Positions 1 to 12,041 of a stretch of DNA of 64,000 nucleotides are shown here, in pieces. Location of the stretch: NCBI GenBank assembly GCA_030063045.1, contig JAQSEB010000081.1, positions 124,001 through 188,000 on the forward strand, in the 5' to 3' direction. Numbering within the stretch: position 1 is the first letter of the stretch; every line of letters begins with the position of its first letter. A program made the position numbers and the translations under genes. The notes beneath the pieces are model-generated. The model did not search any database, had not been told where the DNA came from, and saw nothing but the letters and a program-made list of their open reading frames with translations. The stretch comes from Pratylenchus scribneri (taxonomy: Eukaryota > Nematoda > Chromadorea > Rhabditida > Pratylenchidae).

Positions 1-80
1 CAAAAATTATTTATTATTTAAATCCATCATCCAAATTCGATATATTTTCTGATTTCAGATTCAATATCCAATGAATTCAT

Positions 81-2972
81 TCATTCATTTTTACACGCAT
101 GGATTGCCTGAAATTAGGTGCAATTACACTATTTTTATTTATTGAAAATATTGTAATCGGTTTATCTAATTTGAATTTTTAAATGAATTTTAGAATTATT
201 TCAATTTTTACAATTTTTAATATTAAAAGTATTAATAAATTGTTTATATTTTTTGTGATTTTTACGTTGCAAATTTTCCCGTTCTGCAATTCTCGAATAA
301 TTTCCGCAATGACAATGGGAACAAAGCTTTCAATGATATTCCGGCAAATTGGCTGTGAACCAATTGGCATTCGATTGCACAAAAGTTCAATTGTTTCAAC
401 AAATTCTTTTTGTACTTTTTGACTGCTCAATTCCATTTGAAGGATTTCATTTAATGCCAGGCATGAATTGCATTTTATGCCCGTAAATGTTTGTTGTTTC
501 CTTGCCAATTGAGTCGAATCTTGAATAATTCAAAATATTAAATAATTAAAAATGGTTACAATTTTAGTTTACCCAGGGAAAAACCAATTCTCTATTTTTT
601 TCGTACGCCAAATAATGTAAATTTATTTTCTATTTAATTTTGAATTCTTTTCGGTTACAATACAAATCATTTTCTATTCCATTTTTTGTATTTTTCAAAT
701 TTTTTATCGACAATATATTTAATTGAGGTTGGGCGTTGGGGTCATTTCCGTCTCGGCCAATTCGATCTCAGCGATTTTGGCGAACCATAGCTAATCAGCC
801 AAATAATCAAATAATATGTTTTGAAGTGCATCTTATAGCCCTAAGTATTAGCTATCTATTGGTATAATGATCACCCAAAATTGTAATCTTTTGACCAAAT
901 TATGGCCATAAATACAAAAATAAAGGCGATTTTTTCAAGTTTTTAGTCACAACTTGGCCAAAATTTTACATTTTTGGATGATCAATATACATTGGATAGA
1001 ACCAATATGTAATTAAGACTATTAAATGTACTTTAGATCATTTAAATTGATTAAATTAGGTGACTTAGACAGAAGTGGCGAGACGGCGCCGATTTAATTG
1101 TAATTTATGACAATTTATTCGCTCATTACCATTATTGAAATGTTTAATTTTGTTTATTTATGCTTTTAAATATGTATTTTCTCACTTCTACAAAAGCCAA
1201 TTTGTTTGCATGTTTTTGGGCCATACAATACATCTACAACCGCAAAATAGAATGCCATGGAATATTGTCGCATAAAATCAATGCAATCCCGGCGCATATT
1301 TTTTGGCACAACAAGATAACATATTCTTAGAAGCCGCTGAGGAATTTTTAAACGTTCCTGAAATTCAATTTTTCCATCAATCATTTCATTAATCTTATTA
1401 GGATGAAAATTAGGTACTTCTTAATTATCTAATATCTACCATCCAGATTCTGATGAAAGGCCCCTCTTATAGATTAAGATTTGGGTATTGGGTTACGGGT
1501 ATGTGCGATGTTATTTTTATCCCTGACCAGTGATGTGACTTGGCAATTTTTTTCGTACTCGTACTCGTACTTGCGTACCGCCCTTTTTTTCCCTTCGTAT
1601 TCGTCCTCGTATTTGCGTATCACCATTTTTACCCCTATCTCATACTCCTACCCTCGTACTTGCTCGTACTTTTTAGCAAAATTTTTTTCCAACTTTTTTG
1701 AAGAAAAATTTTTTCAATTTTAATTAAACAATCAAAATCCAACTTTCGACTAATGTCTAATAAATTGTCCTGTTTCAATTTAATTGTTCTATTCCTCATA
1801 ACTAAATTCTCTTAAAATTAATCGTAATTCGCAGTTAATTCTTTTTCTCTTGCATTAAATCACGGAAATGCTTTGCTGATTAATTATTAATCTCTTATAA
1901 AATATGATCAATTTTCATCATTCACGAGAGCTATTTATTGAATGAAAGCGGCTATTTCCACCATAATTTCCTGTTTTCCTTTTACTGCTGATTCATATCG
2001 CAGCTATTAAACAAAAAAGCCGACTGCGCGTAAAGAAATCTTTCAGCTCTTTTATATTTTCTCAAGGCATTTCTCCATAGCGTCGTTGGTCCATTGGTAG
2101 GATTGTTGCCTTCCAAGCAATAGGACCGGGTTCGATTCCCGGACGACGCAATTTTTTTCAGAGTTAAATATTTTTGAATTTCATTTTTAATAGATTTTAG
2201 TGGATTAGGAAATATGGCAAATTTTTTAGATTTATTTCGTAAGAAATATTCGGTCAAATTCAATTCCAAATTAAATCCAAAAGACTTTATTATTATGCTT
2301 TGAAACACAACAATTATAATATGAATTAAGTCAACAACAAAAATGGGGGGAAAACAACAAAATAAAATGGAACAAAATGCCAGGGGATATAAATGGAAAT
2401 TACATTTAAATAAAATAAGGAAGGGTCAATTAAATTATCGTATAGTTCTCACAATTTAATCAAGAATAATTTTATGTATTTCTCGTAAAGAAAACATTTT
2501 TGAGTTGTTTAACATTTTAAAGATATATTTGAAAACCGTTTAAAGGAATTTTGTTAAACCGAAAAAAAGGTTAAGGGTATTTTCATTTTAATATTTATTT
2601 GGCTAGAATTTGAACGGATAAAATTTGTTAGTTAAATGGTTTTTTCCTTCAATTGTGTCGCATAGGGTAATTAATTTGGATATTTTGCCTTAATAAAATA
2701 ATTTCTATGCCATTTTTAATCTAAAAAATTGCACAGAAGGTGAAAAAGTAACCCCAATAGATATCCCGGATTTTGGGGATAAATTCTGGCCCCGAAGCAT
2801 GTGAATAAAATTTTAAAAAACTCACAATTGTATAATTGCTGGTTAAATGATTGTGAATAAACTCAACAATTTCTTCGCAATACAAACATCCATTGCCCAT
2901 TATTGTGCCTTCATTGAATGTTTGAATTAATATTGTTCCATTTTGAAGAAAATTTTTTAGAGTCGAAAACAA
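81..2972 (-). CDS. Two-domain saposin-like (SapB) protein, 5' end not found
   Basis: Saposin B domains are small six-cysteine helical folds that bind or perturb lipid membranes; nematodes use them in lysosomes and as secreted gut effectors. Spliced exons (minus strand): 2972-2826, 1357-1186, 519-266, 107-81, together 199 residues. Domain 1 has CLYC in the first exon, then RIC, RRDC, KTC and GFC in the second. Domain 2 has CNSC, LLC, PIC and KIC in the third exon and its sixth cysteine (IHAC) in a 27-base last exon before the stop. Splice phases match at every junction (0, 1, 0). The spacing of 29 residues between cysteines 2 and 3 of domain 1 is normal for the family. No start codon or signal peptide is visible, so at least one 5' exon is missing from this model. 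The first modelled exon lies about 450 bases downstream of the next saposin gene on the same strand. Intron 1 holds an antisense tRNA-Gly and intron 2 a fold-back element. The SapB assignment is strong; the substrate is unknown. Confidence 0.8.
748..1086. repeat. Fold-back element (imperfect palindrome)
   Basis: The two halves are imperfect reverse complements. The left end CCGTCTCG at 748 matches CGAGACGG at 1079-1086. Inner segments such as AAGTGCAT...TTATAG pair with AAGTACATTTAATAG read on the other strand, down to a short centre near 905-950. It lies in intron 2 of the two-domain saposin gene and has no coding capacity. Confidence 0.7.
1545..1680. repeat. Low-complexity CGTACT-word island
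   Basis: Degenerate tandem words of CGTACTCGTACT type, on a T-rich background. It is similar in style to the other short-word islands in the window but shows no clear terminal inverted repeat. Confidence 0.6.
2080..2150 (+). tRNA. tRNA-Gly (TCC)
   Basis: A 71-base cloverleaf. Acceptor arms GCGTCGT and ACGACGC pair fully, with discriminator A. The anticodon stem TTGC/GCAA encloses loop CTTCCAA, anticodon TCC. The T arm has GGTTCGATTCC. No intron. It lies antisense within the first modelled intron of the two-domain saposin gene. Confidence 0.96.
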
Positions 2973-3425
2973 CTGAAAATCATTTTCTATTAATTTTGGG
3001 TAATTTTATTCATAATTTGTACATAGAATTTTTGATTTCATGGAAATATTATTAGATTCCTAAAAAATTTTGAAGAATTTGCTCCACGGAATAAAAGTTC
3101 TTGACAAAAATTGAAAAAAAAAGGACACTATTAATGACTCTTTTTTATATAAATTTATTAAAATTGGTCCTAAACAATATAATTCGGAGTTGGGATTATC
3201 ATTTATCTTGTCATATTAGAAATCACTCCAAATCTGTGACCAACTTTTTTTGCAAATTAATTAATTTCCTTTTATCAAACAACCAATTTTAGGATTTTAT
3301 AATTTATTTATTCATTTAAAAATAAGATTTGAAAAATTCGATCATCAACGCAATTTATTTATTAATCTTGCTCATCAAACCATCTCTCATTCATTTCAAT
3401 TCTTCAATTTTCATTCTTTTGCCCA

Positions 3426-5558
3426 TCAATTTCCCAACATTCCCAGCAAACGTCCACTGACCTTCTTCTCATTCTGCGGAGTGGAAGAAGCAAAATTTGC
3501 TGGGCATAAATCAAGTTCTTCGCAGAACTATAAAAATAATATTTAATTAATTATTTCTTTCTTTCAATTTAAAATGGGAAATATTTAATTTGCCGAAAAA
3601 AAACCTAGAAAATGCCCAAAAGTTTAAACGGTTTACCGGTCGGTTTAGCTTAGAACTCTAAAAACCTATACCCATCGATAGATCTCGTCAAGACGGATCG
3701 AATGGTATATAATTTGTCATGGTTTAACCGGTTTTGAACCAAAAACCGTTATGAGTTTAAACGGTTAAATACCCTTTATTTTTGATCAAACCATGAAAAA
3801 TATATATCAAACAATGCGCCTTAACGCGATCTATCATTTTGGGTATAAGATTTTGATGGTCTTTTACAAACCGATGAACCGTTAAAATTTTTTACGGATA
3901 TTTTCAATTTTTTCGCCATTTTTCCCAAATTAAATACTATCCAATATAAAATTTACCTTATTCGCATCGGCCAGCATGTTGTCCAATTCTTGGAAGAATT
4001 CCGGAAGAACTTCCTCCAAATATTGGTCACACTGTAAAATTTTATTGAAATAATTTTAAATAATTTTTTAAAAGAATTACCATATCTTTGTAGCTACCCA
4101 TATGGGCGCAAACATTCTCTTGGACGAAGTCTTGGACATCTTGCTAAAATTAATTATAATTTTATTGTATTTTTTATTTCATTTTTTATTCCACCTGAAC
4201 ATTTGGATCCTCAACCAAAGACTAAAAAATTAATAAATATTTAAATTATTAAATTAAATGGGATTTTACGCGAAGTTCATGGGCAGCAAATTTGCATTCC
4301 TCGCACATCAGAGAGTTCTAAAAATTAAAAAAAAATATTTTGAAAATTTAATTATTTTTTTCCTTCACCTTTGCCTCTGTTGTTCCACGCAATTTGTTGC
4401 GGGCATAGAAAAGTCCAACGCGATGGAATTGCTCCAAACGACCATTTCCGCACATTCGCAATTCTTGGCAAACGTGATGGGCGTCTTTCTGAAAATATTA
4501 TTAATTATTTAAATTTAATAATTCGCAAAATCTTCACCAAATATGGAAGAAGTCGGTCAAGGAAAAGGTCGATTTTGCTGACAAAAAGGCGGCATTCTTC
4601 TTGCTATAAAATAAAAGAAATTAGGCGAGTCAATGATGTGCCCTTGGGTCAAATTTTTCATTTTTTGGTACTTGTGGATTGGTTATCTACCTTCAGATTT
4701 TTTTGGGTCAATTGGGGAAAGATAAGCGTAATCCCCATAGTTCATTCAGTGTAGAGTTAGAATCATTCAACTATAGGCTATAATTTCTCGTACCGTAACC
4801 CTCTATCTTAATCACTCATTAGGAGGCCCTTTATTTCAAAATCATCTGTTGGAGTCTGGAGGTAAACCCAAAAGTAATCATTTTACTAAATGGCAGAATT
4901 TTGATCTTTGACTGAGCTAGAATTTTTATACCATATCTGGTATCCGCCAATAAAAATTATTAGAGGAATTTTAAAATTTGGGGAATATTAAAATTTGAAA
5001 AATATTCACATTGCCTTAAGGCGAACTATTGGAAATATACACAAAAATTGACGGAAAATAAGTTAATTTCAATGAAATGATTTTAATGTCAAAAACGGCG
5101 GATATTAGCCATAAAGCAAATATTTAGGGCTTTTTTTTGTGTGTTATGTCTGCTTTATTATTTGTGCAAAGTCTAGACCGGAGCTAAGGACAGGTTAGAA
5201 ATTAAAAATTGCCCAAATTTTATGTTCTCGAAACATTACTTTTTTGGGGGGTTTTTTTGCCAAATTATTAAATATATTAAGCCTATTTTCTTACATAGTG
5301 GGTTTCACGGCACAAAGCAGAGAGAAGCACCTTCAGCTCGGCAACCTTCACCGGATCTTTGGCCACCTCAACAATGCGCTTTATTATCTAAATAAATGTT
5401 GGGAAAGTAATTAATTAATTATTTTTATAATTTACAGTTTGGCATTCGCCGCAGGTGTCGCCCCATCCGATTTCAGTTTTCGGTGTCTTATTCAATGCCA
5501 AACGGCCATTTGCCACAGCAAACGCGAAGAAAAGAACAGCAGCAATCAAATATTTCAT
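3426..5558 (-). CDS. Secreted tandem saposin-like protein (prosaposin/SPP type), 238 aa
   Basis: Nine exons (minus): 5558-5436, 5387-5295, 4603-4538, 4488-4369, 4317-4270, 4221-4195, 4143-4081, 4031-3957, 3527-3426. The product starts with a clear signal peptide (MKYLIAAVLFFAFAVANG) and contains two complete SapB domains. Domain 1 cysteines sit in CGEC, SALC, QEEC, HHVC and RMC; domain 2 in CEEC, NVC, CDQY, FCEE and DLC. All eight introns are phase 0, and they fall close to the cysteines in both domains, so the two halves have parallel exon layouts. This suggests descent by duplication of an ancestral exon set. The protein is likely secreted or delivered to lysosomes, where saposins present lipids to hydrolases or lyse membranes. 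Intron 2 is long and repeat-bearing, and intron 8 carries a MITE. The start was chosen as the only ATG giving a signal peptide. Lipid specificity cannot be read from sequence. Confidence 0.92.
3610..3900. repeat. MITE family A copy (intron 8 of saposin gene)
   Basis: Contains the family core (ATCGATAGATCTCGTCAAGA and GGTATATAATTTG) and a diverged inverted second half with GATCAAACCATG and CGATCTATC. It is older and more diverged than the copy at 46915. Confidence 0.7.
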
Positions 5559-5659
5559 TTTAGATTTTCTAGAAAATAATCTAAAAATTTTAGTAAAGAA
5601 TCTTGGAAAATAATTAAAAAATTTTAAAAACATATTTTTTATTAGAAAAAGGTTAAGAT

Positions 5660-5981
5660 GAATTCGAATCTGACATCCATTTCACAATTCATGAACAACT
5701 CTTTTATCCAGCAACTACCCTAAACCCATCCGGACCTTGACCTACCGTACTCTAATCCTATACTACCCTAGACTCATCAATCCAGCACCTCGCTACCCTA
5801 TTTTAGGGTAGGAATCTAGGAATAGGGTTAGCCCGGCTGGGTTTAGGGTAGTGTAGAATTAGGGTAGGCCGAGATGGGTTTATGCTTTAGGGTAGGCTTA
5901 GAATAGGGTTGGCCGTGATGGTTTAGGGTAGTGTAGAATTAGGTTTCATGCAACTGTAAAATGAATGTTGGAATCGAATTC
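5660..5981. repeat. Fold-back element with TAGGGTAGG-word interior
   Basis: The ends are imperfect inverted repeats: GAATTCGAATCTGACATCC at the left against GAATTCGATTCCAACATTC read from the right end. The interior is CCCTA words on the left and TAGGGTAGG words on the right, so the low-complexity part also folds back on itself. Confidence 0.75.
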
Positions 5982-6344
5982 AAAATCCTTTTTTACCCTA
6001 GAAAATTCCGTATACTTTAAGATTGCTTTAATTTTAAATAGAATTTTGGAATAAAAATGAAATCATCGCTATATTCATAAATATTTTTAACGAATAAAAA
6101 ATGGAAGGATTGGGAATTGATGAGTTTATTAGTCAGCAGATTGAAAATATAGTAAATGTAGAAAAAAATGACAGCAGTCGCGTTGACCGCCCTCCGCCCC
6201 AACCGCCGCCACCAACAAATGTTGTTTTCCCCGATAGAAGGAAATGGACATTTTTTGTGCTTTGGCTTTGTCCATTGATTGCCTAGGGCATTTGGCCTAG
6301 AGTAAAGAAAGCCAAGCCAAGCCAAAAGGTATTTTTATTATCCG

Positions 6345-6475
6345 AATGGGTGAGCTTTGCTGATTGAACATTTGAAGGGAAAAAATGGATGGAAAGTTGT
6401 GGGAATTGGGACCAAAAGTGAAAAGATAAAAAACAGCAAATGCACCGATCGAGTCATCCTCCCATATGGCCCCGG
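6345..6475. repeat. Direct repeat, copy 1
   Basis: About 125 bases closely matched by 6797-6917, including GGGACCAAAAGTGAAAAGAT and GCACCGATCGAGTCATCCTC. The copies are about 450 bases apart and in the same orientation. Not coding in any convincing way. Confidence 0.8.
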
Positions 6476-6796
6476 GCAAATTTTAATTGGCCTAGGGGAG
6501 AAAGCCAAGTCAATATTCTTATTACCGTAAACTATCAAATATTTCTGGGGATATTAAATTTTCAAGACTCTCTAAGGGGGCTGCAAATTTAGAGGGGCGA
6601 TAATAAATTTCAGGGCCCTCCTAGGTGGGAAATTTTCTGAACAAAATTGCTTATTTCGACTTAATTTCACCTAAAAATTCGTTATTTTTGACATTAATTT
6701 TTCGTTGGGGGGGCGGGGGGAGAGTGGCTACTAATAGAGAGGTGAGGCTTTCAATAGAGTGGGGGATATTAATAGAAGATTGTATGTACGAATGGG

Positions 6797-6917
6797 TAAA
6801 GGAGCTTTGCTGAATGAACATTTTAAAGGAAAAATGGATGGAAGTTGGGTGAATTGGGACCAAAAGTGAAAAGATAAAAACGGCAAATGCACCGATCGAG
6901 TCATCCTCCCCCATTTC
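6797..6917. repeat. Direct repeat, copy 2
   Basis: Second copy of the unit at 6345-6475. It differs by small indels and a few substitutions. Confidence 0.8.
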
Positions 6918-7534
6918 CCATATTATTGTTATCAATTTTGCCCATCATATTCATCGATAAGAGAAATATTTAAGATGGGAATGACTGGCTTTGAAGTGAT
7001 TGAAGGTGAGAAAAAGCAAAAAGGTCATCCATCCATTCACATTCATCTTCATCATCGTCAATAAAAGCAGATAATGAAATAATAAAATTAAAGAAATTGA
7101 TGGAAAAATTGGTTTTTGAACTTAAAATGGAAAATGTATAAAAGGAATTTGGAATTGGGTAAAATGGATTTTGGATTGAGTTTGAAAGGTGCCAATATGG
7201 GCCTTTTTACAAAAAGCAATTGGAAAGGAAATCGATGTTGTTAATTTTATTCAGCATTAAATTAATTGCAAAATATGATATTAAAAATTTTGGTACTTGT
7301 TGTTGTTGGCTTTGTATCCTCCCTCTTTTGTTGAGATTTGAGAAAAGGAAAATTGAAGAAGAGTCCTCCCCCTCCCCCCCTTGGGTGGTAGGGAATAGGG
7401 TTAGAGGGTCATTCGGGGTTATGTGAAAGGATATCCTATCATATCCCTCTGAATGACCCCTAATGACCATTCCTAATTCTGCTGTTGAGTGTTGACCCGA
7501 AGGGATCATCACTTGTTCTTAATTATTTACTGAG

Positions 7535-8049
7535 TTATAATTAGGGTTCAGCGGTACTGGTACTTTGGACCAAAATCGGTACCGTACGTGCCGGTACCAG
7601 CCTACTCGGTATTCGGTACCGGTACTGGGTTTAGGGTCGGTACCCGGTACCGGTACTCGGCACGGGTCGGTACCGGTACTAGTCGTACTGACGGTACTGG
7701 AGAAAAAATGGTAAAAAATCATAAAAATTTTTAAAAAATCAATTTTTTTTCTTTCAAAAATCAAAAATTTTTGATACAGTGAAATAAAAAATAGCTTCAT
7801 AAAAGATTTAAATTTGACTGAAATTTTCATTTTAAAGAAAAAAATTAAAAAAAAAAAATAAAAATTTGGCCAAAAATGCCATGTTAGGGGGTGCTTGTCA
7901 GTACCGACTAGTACCGAGTTGAAAAAACGGTACTGGTAGTACCGATGTCGGTACCGGTACTGGCAAAATCGGTACCGGTACTGGCCAAAGGCCGGTACTT
8001 CGGTACCAGTACCGACCGGTACTGCGGTACCGCTGAACCCTAGTTATAA
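7535..8049. repeat. Fold-back element with GGTACCGGTACT words
   Basis: Terminal inverted repeat: TTATAATTAGGGTTCAGCGG at 7535 against the complement of CCGCTGAACCCTAGTTATAA ending at 8049, almost perfect. Both arms are GGTACC/GGTACT words, themselves partly palindromic, separated by an AT-rich centre of about 200 bases. Confidence 0.85.
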
Positions 8050-9040
8050 TATGGTCAAAAACGATTTTATTATAAACCATTTTTGGCCATAAATTGATAT
8101 ATCTAAATCTAACATTAACCAATATTTATTGATCATTTAATTTTATCAACAATTGAATATGAAAATAAAAACATTCAATTCTGTCATACTGATTGATAAT
8201 CTTCAATCAAAACATCGAAATTGTTGCGTTCGTTGTTTGTTTCATTTGTTCCTCCCAATTGATGTTTGTCATCATTTGGCCATCTTTAATTTGCCGAATA
8301 AGCTCTGTCTGATTAATCGCGCATTTTTTGGCCGCCTCCTCTTTGGCTTCTCGGCCATTTTGCATTCTGCAACCATCATCCATCCCACATCCATCCATTG
8401 ATTGCCTCGTCATTTCCAAGCAACATTTTGGCCCATCCAGTCAATTCTTTGTCGTCTCCTCCTTGAATTAGGCCATCCACTCATTTTACTTTCTGTCCGT
8501 CTTCCCAAGAATTCTTGCTTTATCCAGCAAGCAATTTTTGGCGCGATCGTCTGGCTTTTCATTGAAATTGGCCTGCGTCTCTAAACCAAACTCTTCATTC
8601 TATTCCAACCATTATTTAACTGTCTTCTGGCCTTTTTGGCCATCCCGTCATTTGTTTGTCCATCTCCCAATCCTATTTGTCCTTCCAACCCCTAATAAGT
8701 GGATTCATTGGATTTGCATCTTTCCATTATTCCCAATCCAATTTCTCAAATCCCAGACTTCTCCCATATAGGCCGAGGCTTTCAATTCTCAACAAAAATT
8801 TCTCCGACCAAAAAATTCAATTCCAATATTTGCAAATACACTGTTGGGAATCTGATATGATAATATAAAAATTCGAAAAAAATTAATTTTTATTCTTTGC
8901 TCAATTTTTCCCCCTTTCTAATTACATTACAATACAGTTATTTTATTGTCCGAAATTTCTTTCATTTTTTGCTAATCATTATCCGCCAGTCTTCATCGTC
9001 TAAATTGCCAATTATAATCAATTCAATACAAATACCCAAT

Positions 9041-12000
9041 ATGCTTTCAAATAAATTCTTGTCCATTGCTTTAACCATTCTCTTGGTCCCATCAATTACT
9101 TCATCATTTGAGGAAGAAACCGAATCAGGTTATTGCATTTTCCAGCTGATGTGAATTTGAATTTAATGCCAATTTTGCCGTAAAAAAAACATATTTATTT
9201 TTTACTTTAAGATGAATGTACAAATGATAATATAAAATGCTTTTGTGGCAAAAGGAAAGAGGAAAATGAAGGCAAATTAATCGAATTTTATAAAAAAACA
9301 ACAGCAGTAGAATTGTACAAAATGATAAGTGGAGAAGAAAAAGAATTTGAATTGGTGGAAAAGGAAAATCCAACGGAATCGGAAAAATTACCGCCAGGAT
9401 TTTCGTTATTGCTGAGGGCAAATACTTGGGAAATGTTGCGTTCGGATGGGAATGTGGTAGGCAAACGTCTGTCCTACAAAAAACCTATAAAAAGTTTTTG
9501 GCTTCTAATAAATCAGAAGCCGGTTTTAGACCCAATTTGTAGATCTCATTAAGACGCATCGAATGATATATAAAATGCCAGGTTTTTGCCCAAAATTAAG
9601 TGTTAAAACCAAAACCGGAAAATATGGTTTAAACGGTTTAATTCAGTCAGTTTAGATTTAAACAAGATTTATATGTCCAAAAGACTCGTAAAAATTGGGG
9701 TAAGAAAATTGTCTCCTTCCTTTGTTGATTTATTAAAAATATATTTAAATAACAAAAAATCCAATTTCTAACAGATTTATCGGGCCTCACCAATTGGTGA
9801 GAAATTTGGTTCGAAAGAATGTTTGGCCATAAAAATCATCAAATTCGACAATCTGGTTGAGCGAAAATCGCGCGAATATGTTGAACATGAATTGGAAATG
9901 TTGGAGTTGGCCAAGAAAGAAAAAATTGATGCAGTTGTAGAATTGCTTGGAGGGTTAGTTTTGGGCAGAAGAAAGATGGAAAAACTAGAGGGGAATGGAA
10001 TTTTGATATTGGATCTTTCGGGTGAAAGTTTTCATAAGGAAGTTACACTTTTGGTTAAAAATATACATTATACTAAATATTATTTCGTTAATTTTGCTTT
10101 ATTTTAAGTTGTTAAATGGATATTTTATAATATATAAAGCCTCAAATTGGATGAGCTTTTAATAAAAAAGAATTTAGTGCGAATTGATTGGAAATAGACA
10201 AAAATTTATGACCAAAAAAAAGTGGCAAAATTGAGCAGTTTTCTTTTTTTGGCTAACATTAAGGCCATTATTTTGATTTAAAAATGCTCAACAGAAAGTG
10301 CTGAAATATACAAATGACCTAAAATCTATATTAATAGCTATGTTACAAATTAGTAACTGGGAAAATTCAATTGCTGAAAACCTCCTATGCAGTACAAAAA
10401 ATTTAAATTAAAATTTTTTTTCAAAGGAAAAATTTTTTATTAGTCTGATAATTATTCCTTAATATTTTTAAGCCATTCTTTGAGGAATGCTGTGTTTATG
10501 ATTTTGGAATTGGGCGAAATGGATTTGGGAAAATATTTGGAACAAAAAAGGAAAGAGATAAATATAAATGATTTGCTTAAACTATTTTCGGTCATGGCAA
10601 GCCGATTGGCCCAATTTCATAAAAGTATGAAATAAATATTGAATGAAATATTCTTTAAATTTTCATCAAAGTTGCCATTCACAATGCTTTGAAACCAGCA
10701 AATTGGGTGGTCATTAAAAATGAAAATTCACCTTCTTCTGAGTTGAATTTAAAATTGATTGACTTGCAAACAGCGATCCCAGTTAAATCCGAAGATGGAG
10801 TGGTCAAGAATCCATTAGAATATAGGTAATTAACTTTTGATAATTGAAGCAAATTAATTACAATGTGCCATAATCCTTCACTACAGTAAATTCGATACTC
10901 AAGTAATTTGTGTCCTCTTTTTTGTTAATAAGAAGGGGAAAAGTGGAAATTCAACCCCCCAGCCCCAACCCTCCTCCCACTGTTTAACAGGATTAGGGTA
11001 AGACCGGCAGAATTGAAAATCGTCCGGACCGGATTATGGACTACAGATTGGAAAAGCACACCGATCCGTACGGATTTGAAAAATATTGCAAAATATACGG
11101 ATTCCGAACTACGGATCCGTATGAATCCGTACGGATCCGGAATCCGTGCCGGTCTCTAGTTAGAGTCATTATGAGTTACCTGAGATGAAACATCTTATCA
11201 CTGAATGACTTATATTAATGATAATGAGTAATGACCCTAACTCTATACATAAAACATAAGTATAAGTACCGTAATTCCTCTATTAATAGTCCCGGGGTTT
11301 AATAATTGTCATAGAACCTCTCTCTTTCTGATGGGGTCTTTTAATAGAGATGGGAACACTGATCGAGAATTTGCTGTATTTTATTATAAAAATTTAATCT
11401 AAAATTAATCGAATTAAAATAGAATACTAAAATTTTTATGAACAGTTGCCAAATAAATGGAATTTGGAATTATTTATATTTATTTTCATTCTATTCTCAA
11501 TAAAAAGGAAATTCATATGCCGATCTGGAGCTCGCCAACATGAGGCTCGTTCACTGCGTTCAGCCAGCCCAGAAATGAGAAAATTCTGCCGTACCGCCAA
11601 AAGAAATGAGAATAATGGATTTTGGAAGTTTTTGAATAATATTGTAACACCGAAATTGTGCACAAAATCGGATGTTTGGTCGCTGGGCGTTGCATTTTGC
11701 GAAATATTCATTTGCATAAATCCTACATTTTTGGACGGAATAATCAAAAAGTACAATGGGGGAAAACAAGGAAAAAATGAAAAGAAGCCATTTGAATACA
11801 TTGTCAATGCATTTTCCCATCTAAATTCACAAGGACATATAGCAAATAACAGCATTAATTGGAAAATTTTGGAAAAGATTAAAACTCAATCCTCAATTCT
11901 TTTTGATATTCTAATGGTTAGAATTGGGAAAATTTTTAAAATTTTGTTTGAAAATTTCAGGGAATCTTCAAGAAAAATGCCAATGACCGCTTCTCAGCAG

Positions 12001-12041
12001 CTAAAATTTCCAGTTATATTAAAGAAATAATGAAAAATTGA
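9041..12041 (+). CDS. Probable secreted pseudokinase (protein-kinase fold, TTK-like motifs), 415 aa
   Basis: Seven exons: 9041-9128, 9212-9456, 9775-9953, 10473-10624, 10672-10825, 11568-11916, 11961-12041; phases agree and the total is divisible by three. Residues 1-22 look like a signal peptide. The kinase fold follows: ATP-lysine in LAIK (K131), hinge region around FMILELGEMDLGKYL, then HNALKPANW, where the catalytic HRD aspartate is alanine (A227) while K229 and N232 are kept. The DFG equivalent is DLQ (D252), followed by an SPE motif, then KSDVWSLGVAF and a C-terminal DRFSAAKI. The H-x-x-LKPAN-x and KLID pattern recalls the Mps1/TTK group. Loss of the HRD aspartate and a weak glycine loop suggest a catalytically impaired protein. 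The acceptor at 11568 was chosen over 11508 because it removes repeat-like sequence and gives a kinase-like LEYSPEM junction. After the stop, another frame stays open to 12172. It may act outside the cell, but the target is unknown. Confidence 0.75.
9465..9690. repeat. MITE family A copy (intron 2 of pseudokinase gene)
   Basis: Left terminal sequence GGCTTCTAATAAATCAGAAG and the core TGTAGATCTCATTAAGACGC are present. The right inverted end is poorly conserved, so the copy looks truncated. Confidence 0.7.
11001..11158. repeat. Small fold-back element with CCGTACGGATCC words
   Basis: Begins AGACCGGCA and ends TGCCGGTCT, with an interior of CCGATCCGTACGGA and GGATCCGTACGG words. It lies in intron 5 of the pseudokinase gene. 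Confidence 0.75.

Larger units (their letters stand above)
5559..9040. other. Gene-poor, repeat-bearing stretch
   Basis: Apart from the elements listed separately, no convincing gene was found. A short frame at 6101-6286 (start MEGLGIDEFISQQ, then a proline run) could be an exon but has no recognisable partner. The part at 8150-8900 is CT-rich and may be the 5' region of the pseudokinase gene. Around 7400-7520 there is a small inverted repeat (GGGTCATTC / GAATGACCC). Confidence 0.5.

Noticed and set aside
1982..2308. Minus-strand frame of 108 codons
   Set aside because: It runs through the antisense of the tRNA-Gly gene and has no family match.
6101..6286. Small frame starting MEGLGIDEFISQQ with a proline run
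   Set aside because: No conserved domain and no partner exons, and the downstream part overlaps repeat sequence.
9041..12041. Active Mps1/TTK orthologue
   Set aside because: Some motifs resemble TTK, but the HRD aspartate is missing and a signal peptide is present, so orthology and checkpoint function are not claimed.
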